A stretch of DNA of 64,000 nucleotides, taken from assembly GCA_028819075.1 (NCBI GenBank), contig JAPPMM010000045.1, positions 85,167 to 149,166 of the forward strand. The letters run 5' to 3'. The notes under the pieces are model-generated. The model searched no databases, had not been told where the DNA came from, and saw only the letters and a program-made list of their open reading frames with translations. Positions 27,773 through 36,599 of this stretch are shown here, in pieces (within the stretch, counting starts at the first letter, position 1; every line of letters starts with the position of its first letter). A program made the translations under genes and the position numbers. This DNA comes from Gammaproteobacteria bacterium. Its GTDB lineage: Bacteria; Gemmatimonadota; Gemmatimonadetes; Longimicrobiales; Gaopeijiaceae.

Positions 27773-29947
27773 GTGATGAGCGGCCGTCGCATGCGCGGTG
27801 CTCCCCTGGCCGTGGCCGCACTCTTCGCTCCCTTCATGCTGCTCGCCGGCGCACCCCTGACCGCCCAGGCCGTGGCCACCATCCGGGGCGTGGTGGTGGA
27901 CGACGAAGACGGCAACCCCGTCATGGGCGCCGAGGTGCTCGTGCAGTCGACCCCGCTGCGCGCGCTTACGGGCGACGACGGGAGCTTCGAGATTCCCGTG
28001 CCGAACGGCGGCACGTACACGCTCTTCGTCATCGCCGACGGCTACGGGAGCGCGGAGTTCGCAGCCGATCCCGCCGCCACCGCATCCGCGCCGCTTCGAA
28101 TCCCGCTCGAACCGCAACTCTTCGACGTCCCGGGCGTGACCGTCACCGCGAGCCGGACCACCGTGCGTCCCGGCGACGCGCCGGTGAGCGTCGCGATCCT
28201 GAGCGCGGACGAACTCCAGCGCCGCGACGTAACCAACCTCAAGGAGGCGCTCCCGTTCGCCCAGGGCGTGACCTTCAACGCGGGTCACATGGATATCCGC
28301 GGCTCCAGCGGTATCGCCCGCGGCGTCGGCAGCCGGGTCCTGATGCTGCTGGATGGCCATCGGGCGCTTACGGGCGTGGAATCGAGGATCGACTTCAGCA
28401 TCCTGCCACTGCTCGACGTGGACCGCGTCGAGATCGTCAAGGGCCCCAACTCCACCCTGTGGGGCACGAACGCCATGGCCGGCGTGGTCAACGTGATCAC
28501 GCGCCCGCCCCTGGGCCCCCCGCGCACCGCCGTGCGCGGCTACTACGGCGTATTCGACACCCCGGGCAACCTGGACTTCACCGACGAGCGCCTGAGCATG
28601 CGCGGGCTCCAGATTCAGCATTCGCGGCAGATCGGGGGCGCGGGCGTCACCGTGTTCGCCGGACGAGAGGGATCCGACGGCTTTCGCCAGAACGGAGGCC
28701 AGGAGCGCTGGCAGTGGCGCGCCAAGGCCGTCTTCGGGGCCGAGTCGTCCAAACCGCTGGAGGTGTTCGCCAGCGGGAAGCGCGAGGACCTGGAGGAGTT
28801 CTTCACCTGGCTCTCCCCCGAGCGCCGTCTCGAGGTGGATCCCGCGGACCTGGGCGACTGGAAGCGCAATTCCGATCTCGTCTTCGGAATGACGGCCACC
28901 CCGGTGGTCACCTCGACGCTCAAGCTGCAGCTGCGGCCGCAGGTGCAGCATGTCCGCAACCAGAACTACTTCCACGACAACGAGGACTTCCACCGTTCCA
29001 CGCGCTACGGCACCGACGTCCAGCTCTCGTTCTTCTCCGGCGGACGGCACGCGGTCACGGCAGGAGGAGAAGCGTCCCGAACCGACGTGAGCTCCAACTT
29101 CCTCAGCCCGACGCCGGACGTCACCGATCTGGCCCTGTTCGTCCAGGATGAAATCGATTTCTCGGATCGGCTGCGCGGTTCGGCGGGCATCCGGCTGGAT
29201 TCGCACAAGGCCTCGGTAGTGGAAGGCGATCTGACGCTCAATCCCAAGATCGGTCTCGTCTTCGAGGCCACGCCGGACGTGAGCCTGAGGACATCCCTGA
29301 GCCGGGGATACCGGTCACCCAGCGTCTCCGAACAGTTCACCAGAACCACCACCTTCGGTTTTCGCGTCGTGCCCAATCTCGAGTTGCGCGGCGAATCGGC
29401 GTGGGCCGGGGAAGTGGGCACCACCATCACCCCGACCGAACGGCTCTGGCTCGACGCAGGGCTGTTCTGGAGCGAGTACTCCGGCCTGATCGAGGTCACC
29501 GGCGCCCCGAACCAGCCCCTCACCTTCCAGTTCCGCAACGTGGCCGAGGCCCGGGTGCGCGGGCTCGACGCCGGCGTGCGCTTCGGCGTCGTGCCCCAGA
29601 AGCTCAACCTCCACGCGAACTACCTCTTCATCGACTCGCAGGATCTCGACACCGGCCGGCCGCTCGCGTACCGGTCGCGCCACAACATCACAACGACCCT
29701 TTCCGGCTGGGCCGATCTGCTGGCGCTGGACGTGCGTCACCGGAGCGAGGCGGAAACCGTTCTCGCCTATCCTCTGGATGAACGCGGCCCCATCACGCTG
29801 CTGGACCTGCGGCTCGCCCTCGAAGTCATGGACATGGATGTGCGGGCGAAGGTCGAGAACCTTCTGCAGGCGGAGTACGTAGACGTTCAGGAGCGCAATC
29901 CGGGAGCCACCCGGAGCTTCCGGGTCACCGTGACCTCCCGCTTCTGA
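27773..29947 (+). CDS. TonB-dependent receptor with carboxypeptidase-like N-terminal domain
   Basis: 724 residues. A signal peptide is followed by a carboxypeptidase-D-like regulatory domain (ATIRGVVVDDEDGNPVMGAE), the plug (TNLKEALPFAQGVTFNAGH, DVDRVEIVKGPNSTLWGTNA, VVNVITRPP) and a 22-strand-type barrel ending in the C-terminal Phe (VTVTSRF). Outer-membrane energised uptake of a siderophore, cobalamin, peptide or glycan-type ligand; the substrate is not evident. The preceding lipoprotein gene is coupled to it. Confidence 0.93.
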   Translation: MMSGRRMRGAPLAVAALFAPFMLLAGAPLTAQAVATIRGVVVDDEDGNPVMGAEVLVQSTPLRALTGDDGSFEIPVPNGGTYTLFVIADGYGSAEFAADPAATASAPLRIPLEPQLFDVPGVTVTASRTTVRPGDAPVSVAILSADELQRRDVTNLKEALPFAQGVTFNAGHMDIRGSSGIARGVGSRVLMLLDGHRALTGVESRIDFSILPLLDVDRVEIVKGPNSTLWGTNAMAGVVNVITRPPLGPPRTAVRGYYGVFDTPGNLDFTDERLSMRGLQIQHSRQIGGAGVTVFAGREGSDGFRQNGGQERWQWRAKAVFGAESSKPLEVFASGKREDLEEFFTWLSPERRLEVDPADLGDWKRNSDLVFGMTATPVVTSTLKLQLRPQVQHVRNQNYFHDNEDFHRSTRYGTDVQLSFFSGGRHAVTAGGEASRTDVSSNFLSPTPDVTDLALFVQDEIDFSDRLRGSAGIRLDSHKASVVEGDLTLNPKIGLVFEATPDVSLRTSLSRGYRSPSVSEQFTRTTTFGFRVVPNLELRGESAWAGEVGTTITPTERLWLDAGLFWSEYSGLIEVTGAPNQPLTFQFRNVAEARVRGLDAGVRFGVVPQKLNLHANYLFIDSQDLDTGRPLAYRSRHNITTTLSGWADLLALDVRHRSEAETVLAYPLDERGPITLLDLRLALEVMDMDVRAKVENLLQAEYVDVQERNPGATRSFRVTVTSRF

Positions 29948-30017
29948 GGCGGGCTCCGGGGCAACTCCAGGATATGCGCGGGTGTCCAACGGATACCACC
30001 GCCCAGCGAGGAAGTCC

Positions 30018-30473
30018 GTGACCCCATCCGATCCAATGAGCCTGGAGCAGTGCGCGGCGGGCGACGGCCCCGCGGAGTCGGCTCTCGTCCGCTTCCTCTA
30101 TCCCGCCCCGGCCGAACGCAAGGTCGGCGGCATCATCAAGTGGTGGGAGAAGCGGCGCCTTGCCTACAACGCGGTGCTGGCGGGGTCCGGGATCGGCACC
30201 ATCTTCATGGCGCTCCTCACCCTGAATCCGCTATCGGAGGTGGTGCAGGCGCTCCCGGCGATCCTGCCCTTCGGGATCATGGCGAACCTCTGTTACACGC
30301 TCGGGTGGATGGTCGAGAGCGTTCTGCACAGGATCTGGGGGCGCAGCCTGCGCCCGGTCGGGCCGGCGCTCTTCCGGGCAGGGCTGACCCTCGGGGTGGG
30401 CGTCGCCTTCGTCATCCCCACGATCATGCTCATGGTCGCGTTCGTGGTGAGGCTGGTGACGGGCAATCTGTAG
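30018..30473 (+). CDS. Hypothetical membrane protein
   Basis: 151 residues from GTG 30018, which has GAGGA 5 bases upstream; a GTG at 29982 would add 12 residues. A soluble N-terminus (ALVRFLYPAPAERKVGGIIK) leads to four membrane segments (NAVLAGSGIGTIFMALLTL, ILPFGIMANLCYTLGWMV, LFRAGLTLGVGVAFVI, IMLMVAFVVRLV). No family recognised. It stands 70 bases after the TonB receptor gene, in the same direction, and is convergent with the FKBP gene. Confidence 0.65.
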   Translation: MTPSDPMSLEQCAAGDGPAESALVRFLYPAPAERKVGGIIKWWEKRRLAYNAVLAGSGIGTIFMALLTLNPLSEVVQALPAILPFGIMANLCYTLGWMVESVLHRIWGRSLRPVGPALFRAGLTLGVGVAFVIPTIMLMVAFVVRLVTGNL

Positions 30474-30514
30474 GGTCGGGGGCAACCGGCGCCTCGCAAC
30501 GTCCCGCTACTCCG

Positions 30515-30928
30515 CTATCTCCCGACGATCTCCAGCAGTTCGATCTCGAAGATCAGCGTCGCGTTGGCCCCGATCAGCGAACCCGCGCCGGCTTCGCCGT
30601 ACGCCAGCTCCGACGGGATCGTGACGCGGATGTGGCTGCCGACCGACATCAACTGGAGCGCCTCGCTGAATCCCGCGATAAGGCCGTTCACCGGGAAGGT
30701 GTTTGGCTCGCCCCTGTCATAGGAGGCGTCGAACTGGGTTCCGTCGGTGAGCGTGCCGCGGTAGTGGACGACGACCTCGTCATTCATGGTCGGCATCGGG
30801 CCGTCACCCTCTCGCAGCACCTCGTACTGAAGGCCGCTTTCGGTTGTGATCACTCCGGCTCCATCGCCCGCGCAGGCGACGCTGGTCAGCGCCAGCAGGG
30901 CGAGCACACCGCGAGATGGATTGCGCAT
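30515..30928 (-). CDS. FKBP-type peptidyl-prolyl cis-trans isomerase, lipoprotein
   Basis: 137 residues. Signal with lipobox LTSVAC (Cys19), then a single FKBP domain: VVVHYRGTLTDGTQFDASYD, FPVNGLIAGFSEALQLM, SELAYGEAGAG, LIFEIELLEI. It speeds prolyl isomerisation of proteins folding in the periplasm. ATG 30928 has GGAGA upstream; longer frames do not add recognisable sequence. No operon partner is obvious; the next gene upstream starts 56 bases away in the same direction. Confidence 0.92.
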   Translation of the reverse strand: MRNPSRGVLALLALTSVACAGDGAGVITTESGLQYEVLREGDGPMPTMNDEVVVHYRGTLTDGTQFDASYDRGEPNTFPVNGLIAGFSEALQLMSVGSHIRVTIPSELAYGEAGAGSLIGANATLIFEIELLEIVGR

Positions 30929-30983
30929 CTTGGTCTCCCTGGATGGTGGATGCTCCCTGGATGGTGGAAGCGTGTGCAGGAAG

Positions 30984-31547
30984 CTAACGCTCAGACCCCT
31001 GAGGCAGGGACTCGCCACCGCTGCCACGCAGGGCCCGGCGCACGAATTCCACCGCTTCATCTACGCTCTCGGCGGTCGGCACGGAGCCCGGGAGTCGATC
31101 CGCGCGGGCCGTGTTTCCCAGCAGGATGAGGGGCCGGCGGTAACGGATCGCCAAGTCGACCTCCGAAGCCGTACCCGAGGATCCCGGCAACGCGATGACG
31201 ACATCGGACGACAGGATGTTGATGTGGTTGCGGGAGCGTAGCCCGGAACCATCGTCGCCGCGGGCGTCGAGGTGAGTGCGGATGGCGAGTTCAACCCGGG
31301 GATTGGGATAGCCGGGGGGAGTGCCCGGGTCTGCATCGGCTCGATCAGGGGGCGTGTCGCCGGCCGGGAGGATCCCGATGACCAGTCCGGCCCGATCCGG
31401 CACCGCGCCGAAGGCCCGCGAGACCGACTCCATGACTCCGGCCCCGCCCCCCGTCAGCAGGTGCACGCCCAACCGCGCCAGTGCGCGGCCCAGCGGCTCG
31501 GCGAGATGGGCGTGGCGGGCGGAGCCGGAGCCCATCACCCCGACCAC
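30984..31547 (-). CDS. LOG-family / TIGR00725-type nucleotide-binding protein
   Basis: About 187 residues. GVMGSGSA at the N-terminus, LLTGGGAGVMESVSRAF (the LOG-family GGGxGxM motif) and ALPGSSGTASEVDLAIRYRR (PGxxGTxxE motif) show the Rossmann fold of the lysine-decarboxylase-like LOG family. Members split nucleoside 5'-monophosphates to free the base and ribose 5-phosphate, or carry molybdenum cofactor; which applies here is unknown. The start is uncertain: GTG 31547 lies just ahead of the conserved part, and the frame is open much further upstream. It directly follows the carbonic anhydrase gene. Confidence 0.75.
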   Translation of the reverse strand: MVGVMGSGSARHAHLAEPLGRALARLGVHLLTGGGAGVMESVSRAFGAVPDRAGLVIGILPAGDTPPDRADADPGTPPGYPNPRVELAIRTHLDARGDDGSGLRSRNHINILSSDVVIALPGSSGTASEVDLAIRYRRPLILLGNTARADRLPGSVPTAESVDEAVEFVRRALRGSGGESLPQGSER

Positions 31548-31591
31548 GGGGCGCCCCAGCGGCCTTCTGCTCGGCGAGAGGAGCTCCCGGT

Positions 31592-32410
31592 CTACTTCAG
31601 CAGAATGAACCGCCGATGGAGCGGCTGCACCGGACGCGCGTTCATCGGATACAGGGCCGCGAAGGCGTCGACCTGCTCCTGCGAGACCGCAATCGACTCG
31701 GTCATGACCACCCAGCTCACCACCTCGGAGCAGGGCGGCGTGGTGAGAGAACCGGCGTAGCGGAAGAAGGCGCGTCCCTCGGGCAGGAAAGCGTTCAGGT
31801 CGATCCCGGCCAGCGGCGCGGGCGCCTCGTCGACGCCGGGTATGGCATCCCATATGGCCTGGGTGGCCGCATGGGCCTGGCCAGCATCCATGAAGACCCC
31901 GACCACCGCCAGGTCCCCCTCCTCGGCCTGATGCACGAAGTGCACTTCCATCGGGTAGACCCCTCCCTCGACGGTGTGCTCGCTGGGCAGGTGGAAGTGG
32001 AACTGCAGCATGGAGAACTGTCGGCCCTCCAGGGTGATCGTATTCCCTTCGGCCATGTTGACCTGGATGGTGTGCCCGTTGTCCACGACTTCTCCGTCGG
32101 TGGGCTGCCACTGGATTTCGAGCCCGCCGCCGCCCGCCGGAATCGCGCCCGCCAGGTCGATCGGGGACTGCTGCACGCCGGTGTCGCAGACCGCGAACGA
32201 CGGGTCCAGCCCGCCCCACATGTCGGCACCGGTCGCGCCCTCGTAGCTCCAGTGAACCTCGCCGCCCTCCGCCTCCTGCTCTGCGCCCATTTGCTCCTCC
32301 GCATCCGTCTGGCCCGGTGCCTCCGCCTGGCAGGCGTACTGGGCGCCCAGGAGGCAGGCCATCGCGAGGCCGGCGGCGAGTGTCTTCGGGAATGAATGAT
32401 GATGGCTCAT
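31592..32410 (-). CDS. Alpha-class carbonic anhydrase, secreted
   Basis: 272 residues. A signal peptide (LAAGLAMACLLGAQYACQ) and an acidic linker precede the CA domain: HWSYEG, QSPIDL, then the zinc ligands His138 and His140 in FHFHLPSEHTV and His157 in EVHFVHQ; TTPPCSEVVSWVV is the conserved C-terminal loop. All three zinc histidines are present, so the enzyme should interconvert CO2 and bicarbonate in the periplasm. GGAGG 5 bases before ATG 32410 decides the start. Confidence 0.93.
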   Translation of the reverse strand: MSHHHSFPKTLAAGLAMACLLGAQYACQAEAPGQTDAEEQMGAEQEAEGGEVHWSYEGATGADMWGGLDPSFAVCDTGVQQSPIDLAGAIPAGGGGLEIQWQPTDGEVVDNGHTIQVNMAEGNTITLEGRQFSMLQFHFHLPSEHTVEGGVYPMEVHFVHQAEEGDLAVVGVFMDAGQAHAATQAIWDAIPGVDEAPAPLAGIDLNAFLPEGRAFFRYAGSLTTPPCSEVVSWVVMTESIAVSQEQVDAFAALYPMNARPVQPLHRRFILLK

Positions 32411-32542
32411 AAGTTCCTCCGTGCTGTCTTCGGCACAGCCGATCTGCGACAGGCGGATTTTACTGCCGAGCGGGTCGCCGGTCCAATCCAGGGGCGTATA
32501 ATGGATGGTCGGATTGACAGGGAATCCAGGCCCAGGCACTCC

Positions 32543-33853
32543 ATGCGACCCACTTCAACGAACACGCGCGGGTACGGCTTCCACGCGGCGGCGGCGGTCG
32601 TGGTCGCCAACATGATCGGCACGGGGGTGTTCACCAGCCTGGGATTCCAGGTGGAGACCATCCAGTCCACCTTCCCGCTCCTGCTGCTCTGGGTGGTCGG
32701 GGGCGTGGCGGCCTTCTGCGGCGCGATCACCTACGCGGAACTGGGCGCGACGCTACGGCGTTCGGGCGGCGAGTACACCTTTCTGGGACGCATCTACCAC
32801 CCCGCCGCAGGCTTCGTGTCGGGGTGGATTTCGGCCACGGTCGGGTTCGCCGCCCCCACCGCGCTGGCCGCGATCACCTTCGGCACCTACCTGGCCTCGG
32901 TCTTCCCCGCCCTCTCGCCCACCTGGCTGGCCGCCGGCCTGGTCGCGGCGGCGGCGTGGGTGCACTCGGCCACCTACGGCGCCTCGTCCTTCTTCCAGCG
33001 CAGCTTCACGACCGTCAAGGTGATCCTGATCGCCGCCTTCTGCGCCGCCGCGCTGGCCATGGTGGACGCCCCGGAGCCCGTCGCGCTCCTCCCTTCGGCG
33101 GGCGATGCCGAACTCGTCTTCGGCGGCGCCTTCGCGGTATCGCTCATCTACGTCTCGTACGCGTACACCGGCTGGAACGCGGCCACCTACCTGACCGGCG
33201 AGCTCGAGAACCCGGGGCGCACGCTGCCCGGCGTCCTCGCGGGCGGCACCCTGCTGGTCATGGTTCTCTACCTGGCCCTCAACTACACCTTCCTGAGGGC
33301 GGCGCCGATGTCGGAACTGGAAGGAAGGCTCGAGGTGGGACACATCGCCGCCATGCACATCTTCGGGCCCCTGGGCGCCGACATCATGGGCGTGACCTTG
33401 GCCGTGCTGCTCGTCTCCACCGTGAGCGCCATGGTGCTGGCCGGCCCGCGCGTGCTGCAAGTCATCGGCGAGGATTATCCCGTCTTTCGATTCCTGGAGA
33501 AGAGGACGCCGTCCGGCATCCCCAGGGTCGCGATTCTCACCCAGGCGGCGCTCGCCCTCTTCTTCATCTTCAGCGCGTCCTTCGAGGCGATCCTGGTGTT
33601 CTCCGGGTTCACGCTGGGGCTGAACAGCCTGCTCGCGGTGGCGGGAATCTTCGTGCTGCGGAGGCGCGAGCCGGAGCTCGAGCGCCCCTACCGCGCCTGG
33701 GGATATCCGGTCACGCCACTGGTCTACCTGGCGCTGACCTCCTGGACGCTCGCCTTTATCCTTGTCGACCGCCCGGCGCAGGGCCTTATCGGCCTGGGAC
33801 TGATCGCGGCCGGACTGCTGTTCTACTGGGTGGCGGGCCGCCGGACGGCGTAA
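32543..33853 (+). CDS. APC-family amino acid/amine permease
   Basis: 436 residues with about 12 membrane segments. The first carries the APC motif VVANMIGTGVFTSLGF; the consensus amphipathic region AITYAELGATLRRSGGEYTFL follows. LeuT-fold secondary transporter for amino acids or amines at the inner membrane; the substrate is unknown. ATG 32543 starts the conserved part; ATG 32501, preceded by AGGGG, is an alternative that adds 14 residues. The 3' end overlaps the convergent qhpE gene by 31 bases. Its position beside the amine dehydrogenase locus makes amine transport plausible (inference). Confidence 0.88.
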   Translation: MRPTSTNTRGYGFHAAAAVVVANMIGTGVFTSLGFQVETIQSTFPLLLLWVVGGVAAFCGAITYAELGATLRRSGGEYTFLGRIYHPAAGFVSGWISATVGFAAPTALAAITFGTYLASVFPALSPTWLAAGLVAAAAWVHSATYGASSFFQRSFTTVKVILIAAFCAAALAMVDAPEPVALLPSAGDAELVFGGAFAVSLIYVSYAYTGWNAATYLTGELENPGRTLPGVLAGGTLLVMVLYLALNYTFLRAAPMSELEGRLEVGHIAAMHIFGPLGADIMGVTLAVLLVSTVSAMVLAGPRVLQVIGEDYPVFRFLEKRTPSGIPRVAILTQAALALFFIFSASFEAILVFSGFTLGLNSLLAVAGIFVLRRREPELERPYRAWGYPVTPLVYLALTSWTLAFILVDRPAQGLIGLGLIAAGLLFYWVAGRRTA

Positions 33854-34587
33854 CGGCGGGCCTGTTCGAAGACCTGACCGGCGCTGCCCACCTCCGGCTC
33901 TGCTTCCAGCAGCCGGGCAAGAACACCCGTCACGTTGGCCACCGCGAAGCTGATTCCGCCCAGGTTGCGCGCCGGGGAAACGCCAGGAATCGGTCGGGGG
34001 AAACCCGAGGCGAGGAACGCCGGATCTCCCTGATGGTCGATGCCCACCCGCACCGAATGGCGGGAGCAGCTCCAGTCCAGCAGTACCCCGATGGCGCCGT
34101 GAATCGACCCCGGAAGCCAGCGCACGCCATCACTCTGCCGGGCCGAGACTACGAGCGCTCCCTGCTCCGCCGCCCGTGTCACGGCCGCGGCCAGCCTGGC
34201 TTCGTGCGCCGGATTCGACGTGCCCAGACTGAGGTTTACCAGCCGCGCCTCATGCTCGGCCGCCCACTCGATGGCCCGCACCAAGGCGCCGCAACTGGTG
34301 GCCAGCCGGTCGCCGAACACCTTCACGGCGAACAACTCGGCTGCGGGCGCCTTCTCCTTGATGGCGGCGGTGACGGCCGTCCCGTGGCCGAGCCAGTCGA
34401 CGTAGTCGTCGGCTTCCGATCCGTCCGACCCAATGGCCACGCCGCCGGCCACTCCACCCACGTGGGGATGCGCCGCGTGAACGCCGCTGTCCACCACCGC
34501 GATGCGCACACCCTCACCTCGAAGTTCGCCCGGCGGCGGGGCGTCCAGCCGCAGCTCGAGGTCTTCCCATTCTGCCATTGGTCCCAT
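33823..34587 (-). CDS. qhpE: Subtilisin-like protease for QHNDH gamma subunit (QhpE)
   Basis: 254 residues without signal peptide. The S8 triad is visible: Asp33 (IAVVDSGVHAAH), His68 (DWLGHGTAVTAA) and Ser213 (GGISFAVANVTG). The serine motif is GISFA rather than the usual GTSMA. It is small for a subtilase and lacks a prodomain, as described for QhpE, which cuts the leader from the crosslinked gamma subunit. ATG 34587 and ATG 34578 are both possible. Last gene of the qhp group, 164 bases after qhpF. Confidence 0.8.
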   Translation of the reverse strand: MGPMAEWEDLELRLDAPPPGELRGEGVRIAVVDSGVHAAHPHVGGVAGGVAIGSDGSEADDYVDWLGHGTAVTAAIKEKAPAAELFAVKVFGDRLATSCGALVRAIEWAAEHEARLVNLSLGTSNPAHEARLAAAVTRAAEQGALVVSARQSDGVRWLPGSIHGAIGVLLDWSCSRHSVRVGIDHQGDPAFLASGFPRPIPGVSPARNLGGISFAVANVTGVLARLLEAEPEVGSAGQVFEQARRYAVRRPATQ

Positions 34588-34751
34588 GAGATCGATGATA
34601 CAGGCTGGAAGCTCCCGCCACCAAGCGCAACGGATCGCCGCGTGGCATCGGAGGCCTGTCGCATTCTGCGTGAGCACCCCTCTGCACGGCGTTGCAAATC
34701 ACCAGATGCAACAAATTGTTGCCTTCTCACTTTTGCAACAGTCTGCAGACG

Positions 34752-36599
34752 CTAACCCTCCTCCCCCCCGAACAACCGGGCGAACGTACCGCGCCGACCC
34801 AGCAGCTCCGTCGCCGTGCCCTCCTCGACGATGCGGCCGCGCTCCAGCACCACCACGCGGTCGGCCCGCCGGGCGAGCGCGAGACGGTGGGACACCAGGA
34901 TGGTCGTGCGGTCCCGCATCACGGCCTGGTAGCCCTCCATCAGCGCGCGCTCAGAGGCCGGGTCGAGCGAGGAGGTGGGTTCGTCGAGCACGAGCACCCG
35001 CGGGTCGGCCAGGAAGGCGCGCGCGACCGCGACCCGCTGCCGCTGCCCCGCCGACAGCTCCCGCCCCTGCTCGCCCACCTGCGTCTCCAGGCCGACCGGC
35101 AGGGTCGCGAGGAAGGCGTCCAGCCCCACCGCGCGCGCGGCCGCCGCCACCTCCGCGTCGGACGCGTCCGGCCGGCCGTAGCGGATGTTCTCCGCGATGG
35201 TGGTGTTGAACAGGAACGGCTCCTGCTCCACCGGCACCACTGCGGCGCGCACGTCCGCGAGCCGAAGCGCGCGCAGGTCGCGGCCGCCCAGCAGGATCCG
35301 GCCCGCGTCCGGGTCGAGCTGCCGCGACAGCAGGTCCACGATGGTGGACTTGCCGCTCCCGCTCGCACCCACGACCGCCACCACCTCCCCCTCCGCCACC
35401 ACCAGGTCGACCCCGTCCAGCACCGGCTCCCCGCGCCCGAACGAGAAGCTCACTCCCTCCAGCCGCATCTCCCCGCCCAGCCTCTCCCCGGGGACCGGTG
35501 CGCCCGGCTTCCGCGCCTCCCCCTGCTTCTCGCCCGGCAGCCCGTCAACGTGGACAGGCGCCTCAGGCTCCCGCACCTCGACCGGGGTGTCCAGAATCAC
35601 ATGCACACGCCCAAGCGAGACCCGCGCGGTGGCGAGGCTCGCGTACAGTCCCATCAACCCCTGGATGGGTCCCAGCAGCCGCATCTGGTAGGCCATGAAG
35701 GCGACGAACGTCCCCATCGTGATCGCCTCCGCGATCACCCGCTGGCCCCCGTACAGGAAGATGACCGCCACCCCGCCCGCCAGGATCAGCCCGGGCAGCC
35801 CGCCCGCGAGGTAGGTCAGCAGCCGCATCGACATCAGGGTGTGGATGAAGGCGTCGTTCTTCCTCCGGAACCGCCTCTGCTCCCGCCGCTGCGCGTTCGA
35901 CGCCACGGTGAGCTTGAGCCCGAGAATGGTCTCGATCAGGAAGCTGCCGATCCCGGCGCTCCGCTCGCGCAGCTCCGCGGTAACGCTCTCAAGGCGCCTC
36001 CGGTAACGCACCAGCGCCCACAGGCACGGCGGCAGGATCGCGAGGCTCACCAGGAAGAGCCGGGCATCCAGCCAGAGCAGGATCCCGACCGTCCCCAGCA
36101 GGTACGCGATGTTGCCCAGCCACGACAGCAGGCTCTCGGAAACCACGCGCTGGATCTCGCCGATGTCGTTGTTGATGCGCGACATGATGTCGCCGATGGG
36201 GGTGCGCGCGTAGAAGCGGGGCGAGAGCCGCTGCAGGTGCCGGTACAGCGCCAGGCGCATGTCGAAGAGGATGTCCGCCGACGTGCGCGTGTAGCGCATC
36301 CCGGAGACCACGTTCAGCCCGAACGATACCACGGTGATCCCCGCGAACAGCGCGACGATGCGGGTGAGCGCGGCGCCGTCCTGCCCCAGCAGGGCGGTGT
36401 CCACCAGGTCCTTGGAGAGGTAGGGGATGTAGAGCGAGAGCGCCGTGCTTGCCAGGCTCAGCGCGAGGATCAGGACGAGCCACTTCGCGTACGGACGGAC
36501 GAAGCCGAGGGCCCAGCGGACCTCGCGATCGAACAGGGCTCGCGAGCGACGACTCACGGGCCCCGCGGGGGAAGGACGTCTATCCCTCGGAACCGCCAT
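34752..36599 (-). CDS. qhpF: ABC exporter of the QHNDH system (QhpF)
   Basis: 615 residues: an N-terminal six-helix transmembrane domain (LVLILALSLASTALSLYIPY to YGGQRVIAEAITMGTFVAFM) fused to an ATPase with Walker A GASGSGKST, signature LSAGQRQRVAVAR and Walker B VLVLDEPTSSLD. Half-transporter of the MsbA/lipid-A exporter type; the homologue in characterised qhp operons moves the modified gamma subunit to the periplasm. A ~60-residue linker between the domains is Glu/Pro/Gly-rich. Its start overlaps the qhpB stop by 20 bases. Confidence 0.85.
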   Translation of the reverse strand: MAVPRDRRPSPAGPVSRRSRALFDREVRWALGFVRPYAKWLVLILALSLASTALSLYIPYLSKDLVDTALLGQDGAALTRIVALFAGITVVSFGLNVVSGMRYTRTSADILFDMRLALYRHLQRLSPRFYARTPIGDIMSRINNDIGEIQRVVSESLLSWLGNIAYLLGTVGILLWLDARLFLVSLAILPPCLWALVRYRRRLESVTAELRERSAGIGSFLIETILGLKLTVASNAQRREQRRFRRKNDAFIHTLMSMRLLTYLAGGLPGLILAGGVAVIFLYGGQRVIAEAITMGTFVAFMAYQMRLLGPIQGLMGLYASLATARVSLGRVHVILDTPVEVREPEAPVHVDGLPGEKQGEARKPGAPVPGERLGGEMRLEGVSFSFGRGEPVLDGVDLVVAEGEVVAVVGASGSGKSTIVDLLSRQLDPDAGRILLGGRDLRALRLADVRAAVVPVEQEPFLFNTTIAENIRYGRPDASDAEVAAAARAVGLDAFLATLPVGLETQVGEQGRELSAGQRQRVAVARAFLADPRVLVLDEPTSSLDPASERALMEGYQAVMRDRTTILVSHRLALARRADRVVVLERGRIVEEGTATELLGRRGTFARLFGGEEG